Assembly: GCA_949317995.1 (NCBI GenBank) | Contig: OX439048.1 | Span: 28,215,495-28,279,494, forward strand | Direction of reading: 5' to 3' | Origin: Acholoe squamosa | Lineage: Eukaryota > Annelida > Polychaeta > Phyllodocida > Polynoidae | DNA length: 64,000 nt | In this document: positions 9,550-19,930 of the stretch, one piece after another | Layout: the number at the start of each line of letters is the position of its first letter | How positions within the stretch are numbered: position 1 is the stretch's first letter | Translations under genes and position numbers: made by a program | Notes under the pieces: generated by a model | What the model was told of the DNA's origin: nothing | Database searches by the model: none | The model's input: the letters and a program-made list of their open reading frames with translations, nothing else

Positions 9550-12208
9550 GCCCGCATGCCGGACTGACCACAACGATGACAACCCCAGGACTGCCCACCA
9601 CACTGATACCGACCACTCCTAAAAACCTGACAATACGGCCAAGGAAGACCAACTCTCCCAGAACCAACCGCTTTTATTACCAACGCGGGCTACATAAGAG
9701 AGACCTGACTAAGGCACACCTACATATCAAGGAGTTGCAGGCTCAGCTTGCCCACGCCCAGTCAAACGGTCCACCCGTAGCTGAACCTGCTGTAGCGCCC
9801 ATGGAGGAGCGCGTTGCAGTGGCTGCACAGGATGGGGAACCCACTGTAGCGCACGCGGAGGAGTGCGTTGCAGTGGCTGCACCGGACTCAGCTAAGTTGA
9901 CAGCCAAAGCCAGGGGCATGAAGGCTGTGATTGAAGAATTGGCCAACCTTCCCAGCAAGGATAAAGTGTCAATTATGAACAAGGTGCTCTCGCCCGCTGT
10001 AATCAAAGAACAGCGCATCACTATGTCTTTCGCAGAGACCCTTGGCATCGACAGGCGGACACTCACCAAAACACCTTCAGACCAGCCTGGCATCCGGCAG
10101 TTGAACCATGAGGCAAAGGTAGAGAGTGTGCTGGCATTCTTGTCTGACCCAGAGAACTACAGCATGGCACCTGGCAAGCATGAGACAAAGACGGTCAACA
10201 AAGTGAAGCACCAGAAGATGTACCTCACTGACTTCATCTATGTGCTTCACAAGCGGTACAAGGAGACACACCCTGACTTGCCGGTTGGCCGCTCCACTGG
10301 TTCATCCCCATCGATCTCCAGAGTGAGAAGGTCTGCTAGTGCCAGAAGCACCAGAACTTCTCACTCAGGTTTAATGCTGTCAAAATTAAACTGACTGACA
10401 AGATGTTTGTTGAGATGACCTTGGATAAGCTTGAAGAACTAATCCGTGACAATGTCCCAGAGCAGTCTACTGTTGAGTACCAAGTGTGGAAACCAAGGAT
10501 GTTGTGTGCGAGTCGATAGGTGCAGACGGAACAAGGAAAAAGTCTACCATCAAGAAGCTCCACCCTTGTACGGAGGTGAAATCACGGGTGGACTTCATCA
10601 AAGAAACCCGACTCGAGTTCATCACCATGGCTGCCCATGTCGACTGTGCACACATTCAACACCGCATCGTATGTGGGCTGCGAGCGGGGATGTTGTCGTT
10701 GGAGGTTACCATCCGATGGACTTTGCCGAGAACTGGATGGTATCATACCCCGAGTCCCCACCGAGTACCTACTATGCAAAGGAGCCAGTGACGCTGCACC
10801 CTGCAGTCATCCACTACCATGATGAGGACACTGGTGCCACAAACCACTACTCTGTGGCTCTCTGCACTGACGCCCGGAAGCACGACACTGGCGTTATCTC
10901 GGCGTTTCTCCGCTGCCTGGCAGCATTCCTCCGGGAGAACCTGCCACACGTCAAGGTGGTCCACTATGCTTCTGATTCCCCCTCCAGCCAGTATCGAAAC
11001 ATCTCAGTGTTCTTGATACTTGTGCGCCACACCGAACACTCAACGGTCTTTGAGGAACATGGACCTACTTTGAGGCGGGCCATGGAAAGGGCCCCTGTGA
11101 TGGTGTCGGCGCTGCTGCTGAGCGCAACGCTGACAACATCGTCAAATGCCACAAGGATGGACATCCCGTCATCAATAATGCAGAGGAGTTCGCGGCCGAA
11201 AGGTAACAAACTTGAAGGCCGCGTTCACTACATCCATGTCCCTCTGCAGGATGTTGCCTCTGCCCACCTCACTGTCGGCGAAGTAGCAGCAGACAATCCA
11301 GTAAAGGGTACCATGCGTGTCCATGCTGCTGTGGTCAAAGAGGAAGGAAGGTCACTCGCTGTCCGTGACAAATCCTACTTTGACCCCTGCTGCTGGCTCG
11401 ACATTAGGTCTGTGACTGCCTGCTCTGGATGGACCGACCACGTTCTAAAGTTCTCTGACAAGCAGAAGGCTCCCCCGCAAAAGCAAACAGGGCAGAAGAA
11501 AACACGGCCTGCCAGTACCCTGCTGTGGCAGACGGCGAAGATGCTGGCACTACTCCCCCGCGAAAGCAAGCCCTGGTTCAGATGAAAACGAGGCTGGCCA
11601 GGGCCTCTGCTATGGTGGATGGTGACCCTGATTATGATCCTGTTGTGCTCACCACTGTCTGCAAGCGCACCAGCGACGGCTCACCAGTCATGGCACGTAA
11701 GCGCACTCGAAGTGATCGTGTGCCAACTCCTCCCACGGCGAATAAGGAGAACGTCGCACGAAAGCGTGCCGTCGCCGCCCCTACAACCAAGGGAGCACAA
11801 CAGGATCCACCGACCTCGACCCTCCCTCAGGAGGATGTACAACCAACGGACAGTGTAGGGAAGCTGGTGCAGGATAAGTACCATGTAGGTGACATCCTAA
11901 TCACTGCCAGCCTGGCCAGTACCAGCTCAAAGGACAAGTGGATCATGGGTAAGGTGGTAGCCAAGAACAATGGCTTCTACCAAGTGCACTACATGCTGCG
12001 CTACATGGCGTCAGACAAGAGAAGCTTCAAGTAGGGGAAGGAGATCATCCCAGCTAGGGTCTACCCCCTCAACGTTCTTGCCAGAGTCACTCTTCCCAAG
12101 CCAAGTCGTTATGGCAACACCGAGGACGCTATGTACAAACTCGATCCCCTCACCATCAAACTGGCGGATCGGAAGCTTCTCAAGAACCGCAGCGAGTGCA
12201 CTGTTTAG
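9550..12208 (+). pseudogene. Transposase-like protein of the 'DFAENY / SDG-SQY' family, multiply frameshifted
   Basis: Seen: a good 3' splice site (TTTGTTTGCAG) ends at 9550. The following sequence encodes, across several frames, conserved blocks of a protein common in invertebrate genomes and usually annotated as uncharacterised: an NxxK-rich N-terminus, PENYSMAPGKHE, MYLTDFIYVLHKRY, HPMDFAENWMV, KEPVTLHPAVIHYH, YASDSPSSQYRN, GHGKGPCDGVGAAAER, and a C-terminal KYHVGDILI. Frame changes fall near 10300-10340, 10490, 10670, 11050, 11200 and 11525-11580, and a TAG stop sits at 12032-12034 with the same frame open again to 12208. Inference: DDE-like transposase relic, from the conserved acidic motifs and the flanking repeats. 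I cannot assign the superfamily. The many indels make it a pseudogene. Confidence 0.65.
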
Positions 12209-12500
12209 ATGTCATTGATCCTGGTTATCACCAGTTTAAATTTGCCAACTGTAACTTGTATTTCTCCTACCAGAAGTGTTACATCTCCGTTGCTGGAGTT
12301 TGAGCGAGTGGGAGTGGCTGGCAGCTTGTTCTATAGAAAGCCTGGGCTTGCCCACTTGGGGCTGCCTGCTACACCCCCTGGCCCAAACTACAGTACTGAG
12401 ATGTACATTGTATACTCTTTTATTGCTGCCACTTGGCCTTTTATACCTGTGTATGTAGTGGGATTATGATTGAAAAGGTTTAATTGTTTCTATCAATCCT

Positions 12501-13490
12501 TTATCTATGTTTTACCCCTCTTTTGCACGACTGACCGGTATTATTTCTATTTCTCAATTAATACATGTGGAGTAACTCTGAGGTGCCTGGGCTACCCAGA
12601 TGCTATCTAAAGTGTTAGTAGACCTTTGTGGCTAGTAATTAAGGCATGTTTAGATTCACCTTGTGGTCCTCTCGGTGTTGAGATTGGAAAAAAAAGAAAG
12701 TTTAATTTTCCGAGCATCAGCAAAGACCCATTTATTAGTTTTAAACAGTAGCCCAGGTGCACTAGTTACTCTGTATGTAGTGGCATTATGATTGAACAGG
12801 TCTAAGTGCCCCTGTGAGGTATTCTTCTATGTACTACTGCTTGTTTGCGCGACTGACCGGTATACAAGGTATTTGCATGGTCATGGTAAAATGGTTATGG
12901 TGATAGAGTGAGTTGTGTGATGTATTCCATTGTCATTTCATCTATTAGTAAACTTTTTTTACCAATAAATGAAGCCTAATAGGATGGTATTGGTTGAGGT
13001 TTTTTTCACTTTTTGGTCACCAATGAAAATTTGCAAAAAGAAAGCAAAATTTAATTTTCCGAGCATCAGCAAAGACCCAACATGGGTAGATATTGTACAT
13101 TTATTGGTTTTAAACAGTCGCCCAGGTGCACTAGTTACTCTGTATGTAGTGGCATTATGATTGAACAGGTCTAAGTGCCTCTGTGAGGTCTTCTTCTATG
13201 TACTACTGCTTGTTTGCGCGACTGACCGGTATACAAGGTATTTGCATGGTCATGGTAAAATGGTTATGGTGATAGAGTGAGGTGTGTGATGTATTTGTTC
13301 TATTGTCATTTCATCTATTAGTAAACTTTTTTTACTATTAAATGAAGCCTAAAAGGATGGTGTTGGTGGAGGCTTTTTCACTTTTTGGTCCGGTCACCGA
13401 TAAAAATTTGCAAAAAAAAAGCAAAAATTTAATTTTCCGAGCATCAGCAAAGACCCAAGATGGGTAGATATTGTACATTAATTGAACTCA
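12501..13490. repeat. About 350-380-bp tandem repeat downstream of the transposase pseudogene
   Basis: The block TTTAATTTTCCGAGCATCAG recurs at 12701, 13050 and 13428. TTGCGCGACTGACCGGTA recurs at 12525 (variant), 12845 and 13214. Between them, GGCATTATGATTGAACAGGT and AAGCCTAA-AGGATGGT also repeat in order. Related single copies of the GACTGACCG motif occur upstream of the pseudogene at 8964 and 9448. The array therefore seems to be the element's own subterminal sequence. Confidence 0.75.
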
Positions 13491-13559
13491 TTGCTTGCTG
13501 GAGACATGAGGCACAAGATTACATTGGGAGATCCAACTATCCAGCTACCTGGTGGGCAT

Positions 13560-13860
13560 ACAATATTGAATCAACGTTGACAACTGGTTGATATGTGCTG
13601 ATAGTGTTCAACAACCGGTCTTCAACACTTTTTCGATATATCCATTTAAACTTTTTCAACCATCACCATTTCAACATCAGATCAACAGTAGAAATGTGGA
13701 TATCAACGTTGTAATATTGTTCTAAATTTAACGTTGATTCAACATTGAATTTGTCACCATTGAATCAATGATGTCAATTTCAATGTTGATTCGGCACTGA
13801 TGTGTAGATGTTAAATCACAGTTGATTTATGCTAGTATGTTTTGTCAACTTTTAAATTCA
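13560..13860. repeat. Simple-motif region rich in CAACGTTGA / TTGAATCAA
   Basis: Many short direct and inverted copies of TTGAATCAA, CAACGTTGA and ATCAACGTTG occur without fixed spacing. It gives high self-complementarity and no coding potential. 13860-15205 shows no gene or repeat I can support. Confidence 0.5.
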
Positions 13861-15205
13861 AAAATATTTCAACTCTGAATCCCCTGCCCATATCTGTACT
13901 TCAACGCATGGAAAATACTTTCAATGTATGAAAAAGCCGAAAATCTTTCTTTTTATTTCCTTTTTTTCTGTACCCCCATCCAAGGTTATCTATTTAAACG
14001 TGATGTAAATTTAAAGAGGGTCCATTAAAGCCAATGTGTTATCGGTCAGATTCAGTATCCCAATGCCATCGTTTTGACCAGCGGCCCAATATCTTTTTCG
14101 TGGTGCACGATGCTGTCCACTGCTGGCTGATGACAGGACTAGAAAAGGATTGTTCTTTCTGTTTAGATCTCTTCCACTTGTATGATTTCTTTTTATAACT
14201 AGCATGGCAGATAGTTCCTGTTTTCCTTCGGACATTATGATAGCATCATATACAATAAATTCCAAAAATATCAGATCGACTACAAAGAAGGTGTCATGAT
14301 ATCGTTTAAATAGAATTCCTGATACACTGATAGTCTTCTCTAGGTCTCGTTATACAAGGGTGGGGACAGTTGAAAACAGTTTATATGTCATATGATACAC
14401 ACCTAGTAATTCATAGATAATTGTCATCAACTGTCATCGATGCTGTATGAATCTTTGACTGCTCGGTTTAAAATAAGAGAAAGACTGAAGTTGTGGTTAT
14501 TAGCAGATGGCAGTTTTTAGGTTCAATACAACATAATACTTGATGTTGCTGTAAGCACTACAGGTTTAAGTGAAATATGACTAGACCATACACTATCAGT
14601 GGTTCTTGAAAGGCTGTCATTTCTTTCCTAGTAAATCGTATATTATATTTGGTTGGAATAGAGAGCCTTCACATGAGTAAAGGGATGCATGACAGGTTAA
14701 ACACACACGAGTTTTTCTAAAGCCTGCAAATGATATTGTAGTGACGTTCCTGTTGCCCAGGAGGTCATTTCGAAATGTTTCATTTTGCAGATATTGTTGT
14801 GCTTAGTTGATATATCCTTTTTTTGGAGTTGAAGAAAAGCAAACCTTTAGATGATGTCCACCTTCATTCCGTTTGAGTCATGTAATCAGCAACACGGTAC
14901 AACCATTATGAATCACCAAAAAAACTATATAGGAGGAGTCCGCTACCAAGGAGTACAGCTCTGGGACAATTGTACCCAAGATCGACAGCACCAGGAAACA
15001 AAAGCAAAGTTTGCAGAGAGCTTGACAAATGAAAATATAATATCATAAGCGACACCCACACTCACACCAACGATCCCTATGATTCCTATGGAACATATAT
15101 ACCAAACCACGTACTGTCTAAATCGTATATTTGTAATTTCTGTGATTTGATAATGTATATATAGCATCTGGCTTCTTCGGCTTCTGTTGAAGGAGATCAG
15201 ATGAT

Positions 15206-15580
15206 TGTAGAGGTACACTTTACTACCATAGGAGTTGGGTACCGTCTGACGTGGCGGGTGAGTCGAGTCGTCGGACGTTCCTCAGGTTCCGGATAGGTGG
15301 CAGCACCGATCCGGGTCTGTGGGGACATCTGGCGACGAACACCTGGGTCCGTATATAAAGCCCAGGGCTCAGCCGCTACGTCAGAGGCCCTTCTGGCCTC
15401 CACACTATGTAAACCACTGTCTTTTAATATCAGCTGCCTCTTTGATATCATTCGGCAGCCGTGAGTGTGCATTAAGTAATAAACCTAACCGTTGGCATAC
15501 ACTTGGAATACTGTCTTACTCTTTCTTTCCGAATCGTAAGACCCGAACCCCCCAGGTCCGTAAGGCCACAAACCCTTACA
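15206..15580 (+). repeat. Element A 5' LTR (375 bp)
   Basis: Starts TGTAGAGG and ends CCCTTACA (TG...CA). It carries a TATA box (GTATATAAAG, 15351-15360) and a polyadenylation signal AATAAA at 15478-15483. Confidence 0.95.
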
Positions 15581-15581
15581 C

Positions 15582-15593
15582 TGGTGCCGTGAC
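15582..15593 (+). promoter_or_regulatory. Element A primer-binding site, tRNA-His type
   Basis: TGGTGCCGTGAC lies one base after the LTR. It is the exact complement of the 3' end of metazoan tRNA-His (GTCACGGCA plus CCA), so tRNA-His is the likely primer. Confidence 0.8.
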
Positions 15594-15605
15594 CAGTTAA
15601 TTCTG

Positions 15606-18503
15606 GTGTATAGCCCGGACGTTATAACGTCCGAACGGCTAGTACATGGGTTAGACACCCTTAGGGAAGCTAACCCAGCAGGGCAATCACTTGCCCAAGA
15701 GAATGGAAATGGATCGCTAATGCTCCAAGCCCATTCGGACCCACAAGATGCAGAATCAGCATCCTGGAGAGATCCCGGACCCCACTATAATGATAGTGAG
15801 GAGAATCTGCCAGACTCTGTACGACGCGAACAGTCCATACAGAGACATAGTAACTTAATAGGCCAGCATTCAATTGTTGACGAATTATGTGATTCGATGT
15901 TTGAAGTCGGTGGTAGTACTAACCCAGAACATCCGGCACCAATGCGAAAAAGGGTAACATTCGGAGAACTACCTTATAGGTTACCCAGGCCCGAATTACC
16001 AATATTAGATTATAGCGCTATAGATGGCGACTTAACCTATGCGGTACCGGAAGGTGAAGAATTAAAACGACCGGATGTCCTGTTGTTGAATGAAACTTAT
16101 GTAACTTTGAACGAGAATTTAAATACCTTGGTCAAAGCTAAGGATGAAGTACTGCATGAAAAACTTCAAATGGAAGAGGACCTAACTGGCATGCGAAAGG
16201 AATTCGAAGCCAGAAGGAGCGAGTACATGAAAGAACTCGAGAGTGAAGAACTAAAACTTCAATCTATGAGAGATTCATTCAATAAAGAATATGACAATAG
16301 GCACATTCGTATCCAAACATACATAGATACGAACGACCAACTAAACCTTGATAAGACAAAATTCGAATCCGAGATTCGCCATTATCAGGAGGAGTTGGAT
16401 AAATTGAAACTTCAGTGCAGTAAACAAGCTGAAGATAATGAGACCATCCGGGTAGGCATCATAGCTTACAACAAACAACTAGAGGAGGATAGACAGAAAC
16501 TCACGAATGAGCTTCAGGAATTGCAGGCTACTGCAATAACTCTAGATAAATATGTAGAAGCAGCCCAGTTAACTATAGGTAATATAGACCCAGCTGTGGT
16601 ATCTACAATGTTGGGAAAGACATCTAAAGATGCAACCCCAATTAGATACAGCCCATTCGTTGATGATGGGGCTGACAAGAATGTGGTATCCGGAATCTAT
16701 AAGAAACCGGATAACGCTGCAGTAAATGGAACCGCATCTAAACCAGTAGTTCCAATGCTGGATACGATAGGACCAGCACCACCCATACCAGATTTGAGTC
16801 ACAAAATCAAAGCGACTCACGATGGTGCTACAGGGAATAATAATAATTCACCCGTGGCACAACCAAGAGCACCCGGACCAATGAGACATATGTTGACACC
16901 ACCTTCATATTTCCCCCAACCCGGCCACAGTACACCAGCAGTACCAAGATTACCGAATCCACCCCCAGGTTCTGGTAATGGTCCTACTAATGGACGTTTT
17001 CTGAGACCAAATCCGCCACAAAACAATATCAACGGCGGTACGCATCAACCGAGAACATCTTCCTATGGATATAGAAATAATTATAATCCATCGGGAAGTG
17101 GCAATTATCAGAATGGTAATAGCTATAACCAGGGATGGAATCAAAATGATTCTTACCCTAGATATGCTTCTTCTGGAAACACCGGTCACAATAGTGGATA
17201 CCCTGGTGGTTCATCTGGAGGCTATAATAATAATGGTCCACCAGGAGGAAACCCTCCAGGCGGCCCAGGAGGATCCGGATTCGGAGGATCAGGATCAGGA
17301 GGAGATGGCAGGAAACCTAACAGGAGAACTTCTATGCCTGCAGGGATGCAAACCATCTTTGATAGAAGCCAATGTATACAAAACCTTGGCATTGACTGCT
17401 ACCGAAAGGGAGCAGACGGCATGGAAGTCATGAACTGGAGCATGCGAGAAGCAGATAGACTACGCGGATGTAATAATCCGGCACGTAGGCAGGCACGGAT
17501 ACCCCCTCCATATGATTCTAATGATCCATGGAAGGACAGGTATCAAGCTTTTGTTGACGAAGTCAATTGTAGTGGCTGGACAAAAGAAGAAGCTCTGCCA
17601 TATTTGATCTGTTGGTTAAATAAAGGCGGAAAAGTAGCCCTCAACCAATGGAGAGCAGCTTACGGAATATACGGTACTTATGATCAACTGGTCGAATGTG
17701 CCGCATACCTGTTTGGATCAATCGTTAGAGAAGATCCGTGGGTAAGCTTCAAGAAGAGGACACAAAAACCTAAAGAATCACACAAAGTCTTTGGTTTGGA
17801 GCTACAGGACTTGCTTTCGAAAGCACGTCCAAATTGGGCTCACGATGATGATTGTTATCTACAAGAATTGTTTATACAATTCTACAGTGGATTGCGTGAT
17901 CCGGATCACAAGCAAGTGGTCTGGGACTCTTGGAAAGATGACACTTCCTTCAGTGATCTGTTCATAGCAATCGATGGACATGACATGAAGAAACGTTTGG
18001 TAGGTCTCGGACCTAATCCAATAAGAGCAGCTCCATTCCAATATGGAGGTACACCTGCTCCGGTATACGATACTTCCCAATTAGCTCCGGTTGAATCGAA
18101 TGAAGTTGATGAGAATGATGAATATGTCTCCGATGAAAACGGAGATTATATTGGTTCAGTGCATGTAGCTGGAAAGTATTACCGACAAAAGCGGTATAGG
18201 AAAGTACATTCGAGAGGGAGAGGAGGATCTGTTGCTGGTAAAACAGCTTCCGGATCAACTCAACCTGGCAGTGTAGCCTCTACGGCGAACCCAACTGTAG
18301 CAGCCACTGTTGCTCCGACTAACATGATGGAAACATTATTAGCCGGATTAACAGAAGCTCTAAAGAGACCGAGAGTTGACAAATCTCAGAGGAGATGTTT
18401 CAGATGCCAGAAACTGGGGCATTATGCTCCAGAATGTATGGCTGAAAAACCTGTCCCTCGCAGACAGGAGAGTGTCTCTGGAGTAAGTACAGAGGAAAAC
18501 TAA
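15606..18503 (+). CDS. gag: Element A Gag polyprotein
   Basis: Structural polyprotein that would form the particle and package RNA. The frame is open from 15564, but the first ATG is at 15720, so the protein is about 927 aa from that Met. Order: an acidic N-terminus; a long predicted coiled coil (about residues 170-310, for example KDEVLHEKLQMEEDL); a Pro/Asn/Gly-rich linker with NNNNS and GGSGFGGSGSGGDG runs (about 400-570); a capsid-like helical part (WMREAD-type to DLFIAIDGHD region, about 600-800); an acidic segment; and one CCHC zinc knuckle CFRCQKLGHYAPEC near the C-terminus. It is longer than usual for Gypsy Gag because of the coiled coil and the linker. It ends TAA at 18501-18503, and pol continues in the -1 frame. 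Confidence 0.9.
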   Translation: MYSPDVITSERLVHGLDTLREANPAGQSLAQENGNGSLMLQAHSDPQDAESASWRDPGPHYNDSEENLPDSVRREQSIQRHSNLIGQHSIVDELCDSMFEVGGSTNPEHPAPMRKRVTFGELPYRLPRPELPILDYSAIDGDLTYAVPEGEELKRPDVLLLNETYVTLNENLNTLVKAKDEVLHEKLQMEEDLTGMRKEFEARRSEYMKELESEELKLQSMRDSFNKEYDNRHIRIQTYIDTNDQLNLDKTKFESEIRHYQEELDKLKLQCSKQAEDNETIRVGIIAYNKQLEEDRQKLTNELQELQATAITLDKYVEAAQLTIGNIDPAVVSTMLGKTSKDATPIRYSPFVDDGADKNVVSGIYKKPDNAAVNGTASKPVVPMLDTIGPAPPIPDLSHKIKATHDGATGNNNNSPVAQPRAPGPMRHMLTPPSYFPQPGHSTPAVPRLPNPPPGSGNGPTNGRFLRPNPPQNNINGGTHQPRTSSYGYRNNYNPSGSGNYQNGNSYNQGWNQNDSYPRYASSGNTGHNSGYPGGSSGGYNNNGPPGGNPPGGPGGSGFGGSGSGGDGRKPNRRTSMPAGMQTIFDRSQCIQNLGIDCYRKGADGMEVMNWSMREADRLRGCNNPARRQARIPPPYDSNDPWKDRYQAFVDEVNCSGWTKEEALPYLICWLNKGGKVALNQWRAAYGIYGTYDQLVECAAYLFGSIVREDPWVSFKKRTQKPKESHKVFGLELQDLLSKARPNWAHDDDCYLQELFIQFYSGLRDPDHKQVVWDSWKDDTSFSDLFIAIDGHDMKKRLVGLGPNPIRAAPFQYGGTPAPVYDTSQLAPVESNEVDENDEYVSDENGDYIGSVHVAGKYYRQKRYRKVHSRGRGGSVAGKTASGSTQPGSVASTANPTVAATVAPTNMMETLLAGLTEALKRPRVDKSQRRCFRCQKLGHYAPECMAEKPVPRRQESVSGVSTEEN
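18494..18500 (+). promoter_or_regulatory. Candidate -1 frameshift heptamer GGAAAAC at the gag stop (element A)
   Basis: In gag frame it reads G GAA AAC directly before TAA. The pol frame is open across it (GGA AAA CTA) and is -1 relative to gag. The overlap window runs from 18446 to 18503. Element B has the same heptamer at the same place. Confidence 0.5.
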
Positions 18504-19930
18504 GGAGGGGTCTCCCGAGGGGCAAAGAAGGGGATCCCAGTGACAAATCTTGCCATGATATCACCATCCGTGATGATAGTTCACATGAAGTAACAAGATC
18601 GCCTAACACCGAGGTGGTTGTAGACACCCGGAAGGTTAGGGAAGCTGATATAACAGGTGCTATGGGAGCACAGGGGAAACCCAATATCAGTAACGAGGCA
18701 GGCGGCTATTCGTTAGCCAAGGTCTGTGGTGCCCACCTGCCCCCGGGTCATCCTTGTCTGGAATTCTTAAAAGGATGTGGATTGACTCCTGGTGTGAAAA
18801 ATGACGTTCCGATTGTCACGGACATGCCCTCTGTTTTAAACGGAAGGCGGTGGTATGTTTGCCTTACTGTTAACGGAAGGTCTGCCGAATTCCTTGTGGA
18901 TACGGGAGCTAGCCACTCTTGTATCTCCAGGGGGTTCTACGACCTTATACCGGATGAACATGATACTCTCAAATCGGGAGGAAGTGCTCAGACGGCCGAC
19001 GGCAGTACCTTGCAAACGTATGGTAGAACTTGTGTGAGACTACAGTTAGATGGTATACATGACTATGTCATGAGCGCCACCGTTGCGGATATAGCAGATG
19101 AGGGGATACTCGGGTTGGATTTCGCATCCCTGTATGGTGCTGTATTGGAACCCCAAACAGGAGTGTTGAGTGTGAGATACCCGTACCCCGTGAAGGTTAG
19201 ATGTGCACTGAGACAAGTGAGCAGTATGGCTAGTGTGGCACACACTGTGCGAATCCCTCCGGGAGTAGCCTGTGATGTGCTTGTAAGAAGTGATCCTGCA
19301 ATGCGTAACAAACCTGCAGTGATAGAACCGGATGTAGTTACTTTGTCAGGTATTGGATTAAATTCTGTAGACACTATAGTAGCGAATGCATCCTGGTCGG
19401 TAGTACCTGTCTCCAATACTGGAAACACTACTATCTACTTGAAAAAGGGACAAGTTTTTGGAAACGTGACCCTTTCGGAAACTGTAACGGATAGTAAGCT
19501 AAGCTTACAGAAGGTAACAGGAGATGATGAAATTTCGGAAGACTTACTTAAGTTGTATGAAGAAACTTCATTAGAAGATCCGGAACACCGGAAAGAGTTC
19601 TATGATATGCTCTGTCAGTATCATACTGCCTTTGCCAAACCTGGTGAAAAACTAGGTACGACAAATAAGGTATTACATAAAATAGATACTGGAGATGCCG
19701 AACCCTTTAAGATACCGTATAGACGGTTACCCTTAGCAAAAAAGAGAGTAGCTGAGGATGAAATAAATAAGATGTTGGAACAGGATGTAATAGTCCCTTC
19801 CAATAGTCCATGGAGTAGTCCTGTGTGTATGGTAACAAAAAAGGACGGTACTATCCGTTTCTGCATAGACTACAGGAAGTTGAATGGAATAACGAAAAAA
19901 AAAAGAATTCGTATCCATTACCGAGAATAG
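18494..19930 (+). CDS. pol: Element A Pol, part 1: protease and start of reverse transcriptase
   Basis: Frame -1 relative to gag and open from 18446; the first ATG is at 18614 but expression is probably by frameshift. The aspartic protease active site is FLVDTGASHSCIS (about 18890-18930), with ILGLDF (about 19110) as the second motif. The RT N-terminus follows with PYRRLPLAKK, SPWSSPVCMVTKKDG and FCIDYRKLN. The frame then leaves the RT at a run of ten A residues (19895-19904) and soon stops at 19930, while the remaining RT continues in another frame. The protein matures by protease cleavage of Gag-Pol in the particle. Confidence 0.85.
   Translation, partial: GKLRRGLPRGKEGDPSDKSCHDITIRDDSSHEVTRSPNTEVVVDTRKVREADITGAMGAQGKPNISNEAGGYSLAKVCGAHLPPGHPCLEFLKGCGLTPGVKNDVPIVTDMPSVLNGRRWYVCLTVNGRSAEFLVDTGASHSCISRGFYDLIPDEHDTLKSGGSAQTADGSTLQTYGRTCVRLQLDGIHDYVMSATVADIADEGILGLDFASLYGAVLEPQTGVLSVRYPYPVKVRCALRQVSSMASVAHTVRIPPGVACDVLVRSDPAMRNKPAVIEPDVVTLSGIGLNSVDTIVANASWSVVPVSNTGNTTIYLKKGQVFGNVTLSETVTDSKLSLQKVTGDDEISEDLLKLYEETSLEDPEHRKEFYDMLCQYHTAFAKPGEKLGTTNKVLHKIDTGDAEPFKIPYRRLPLAKKRVAEDEINKMLEQDVIVPSNSPWSSPVCMVTKKDGTIRFCIDYRKLNGITKKKRIRIHYRE

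Noticed and set aside
14011-14265. 84-codon minus-strand frame
   Set aside because: No recognisable motif, neighbours or splice signals; likely chance.
15197-15600. Open frames within the 375-bp LTR, repeated at 27630-28117
   Set aside because: They exist twice only because the LTR is duplicated; the sequence is regulatory.
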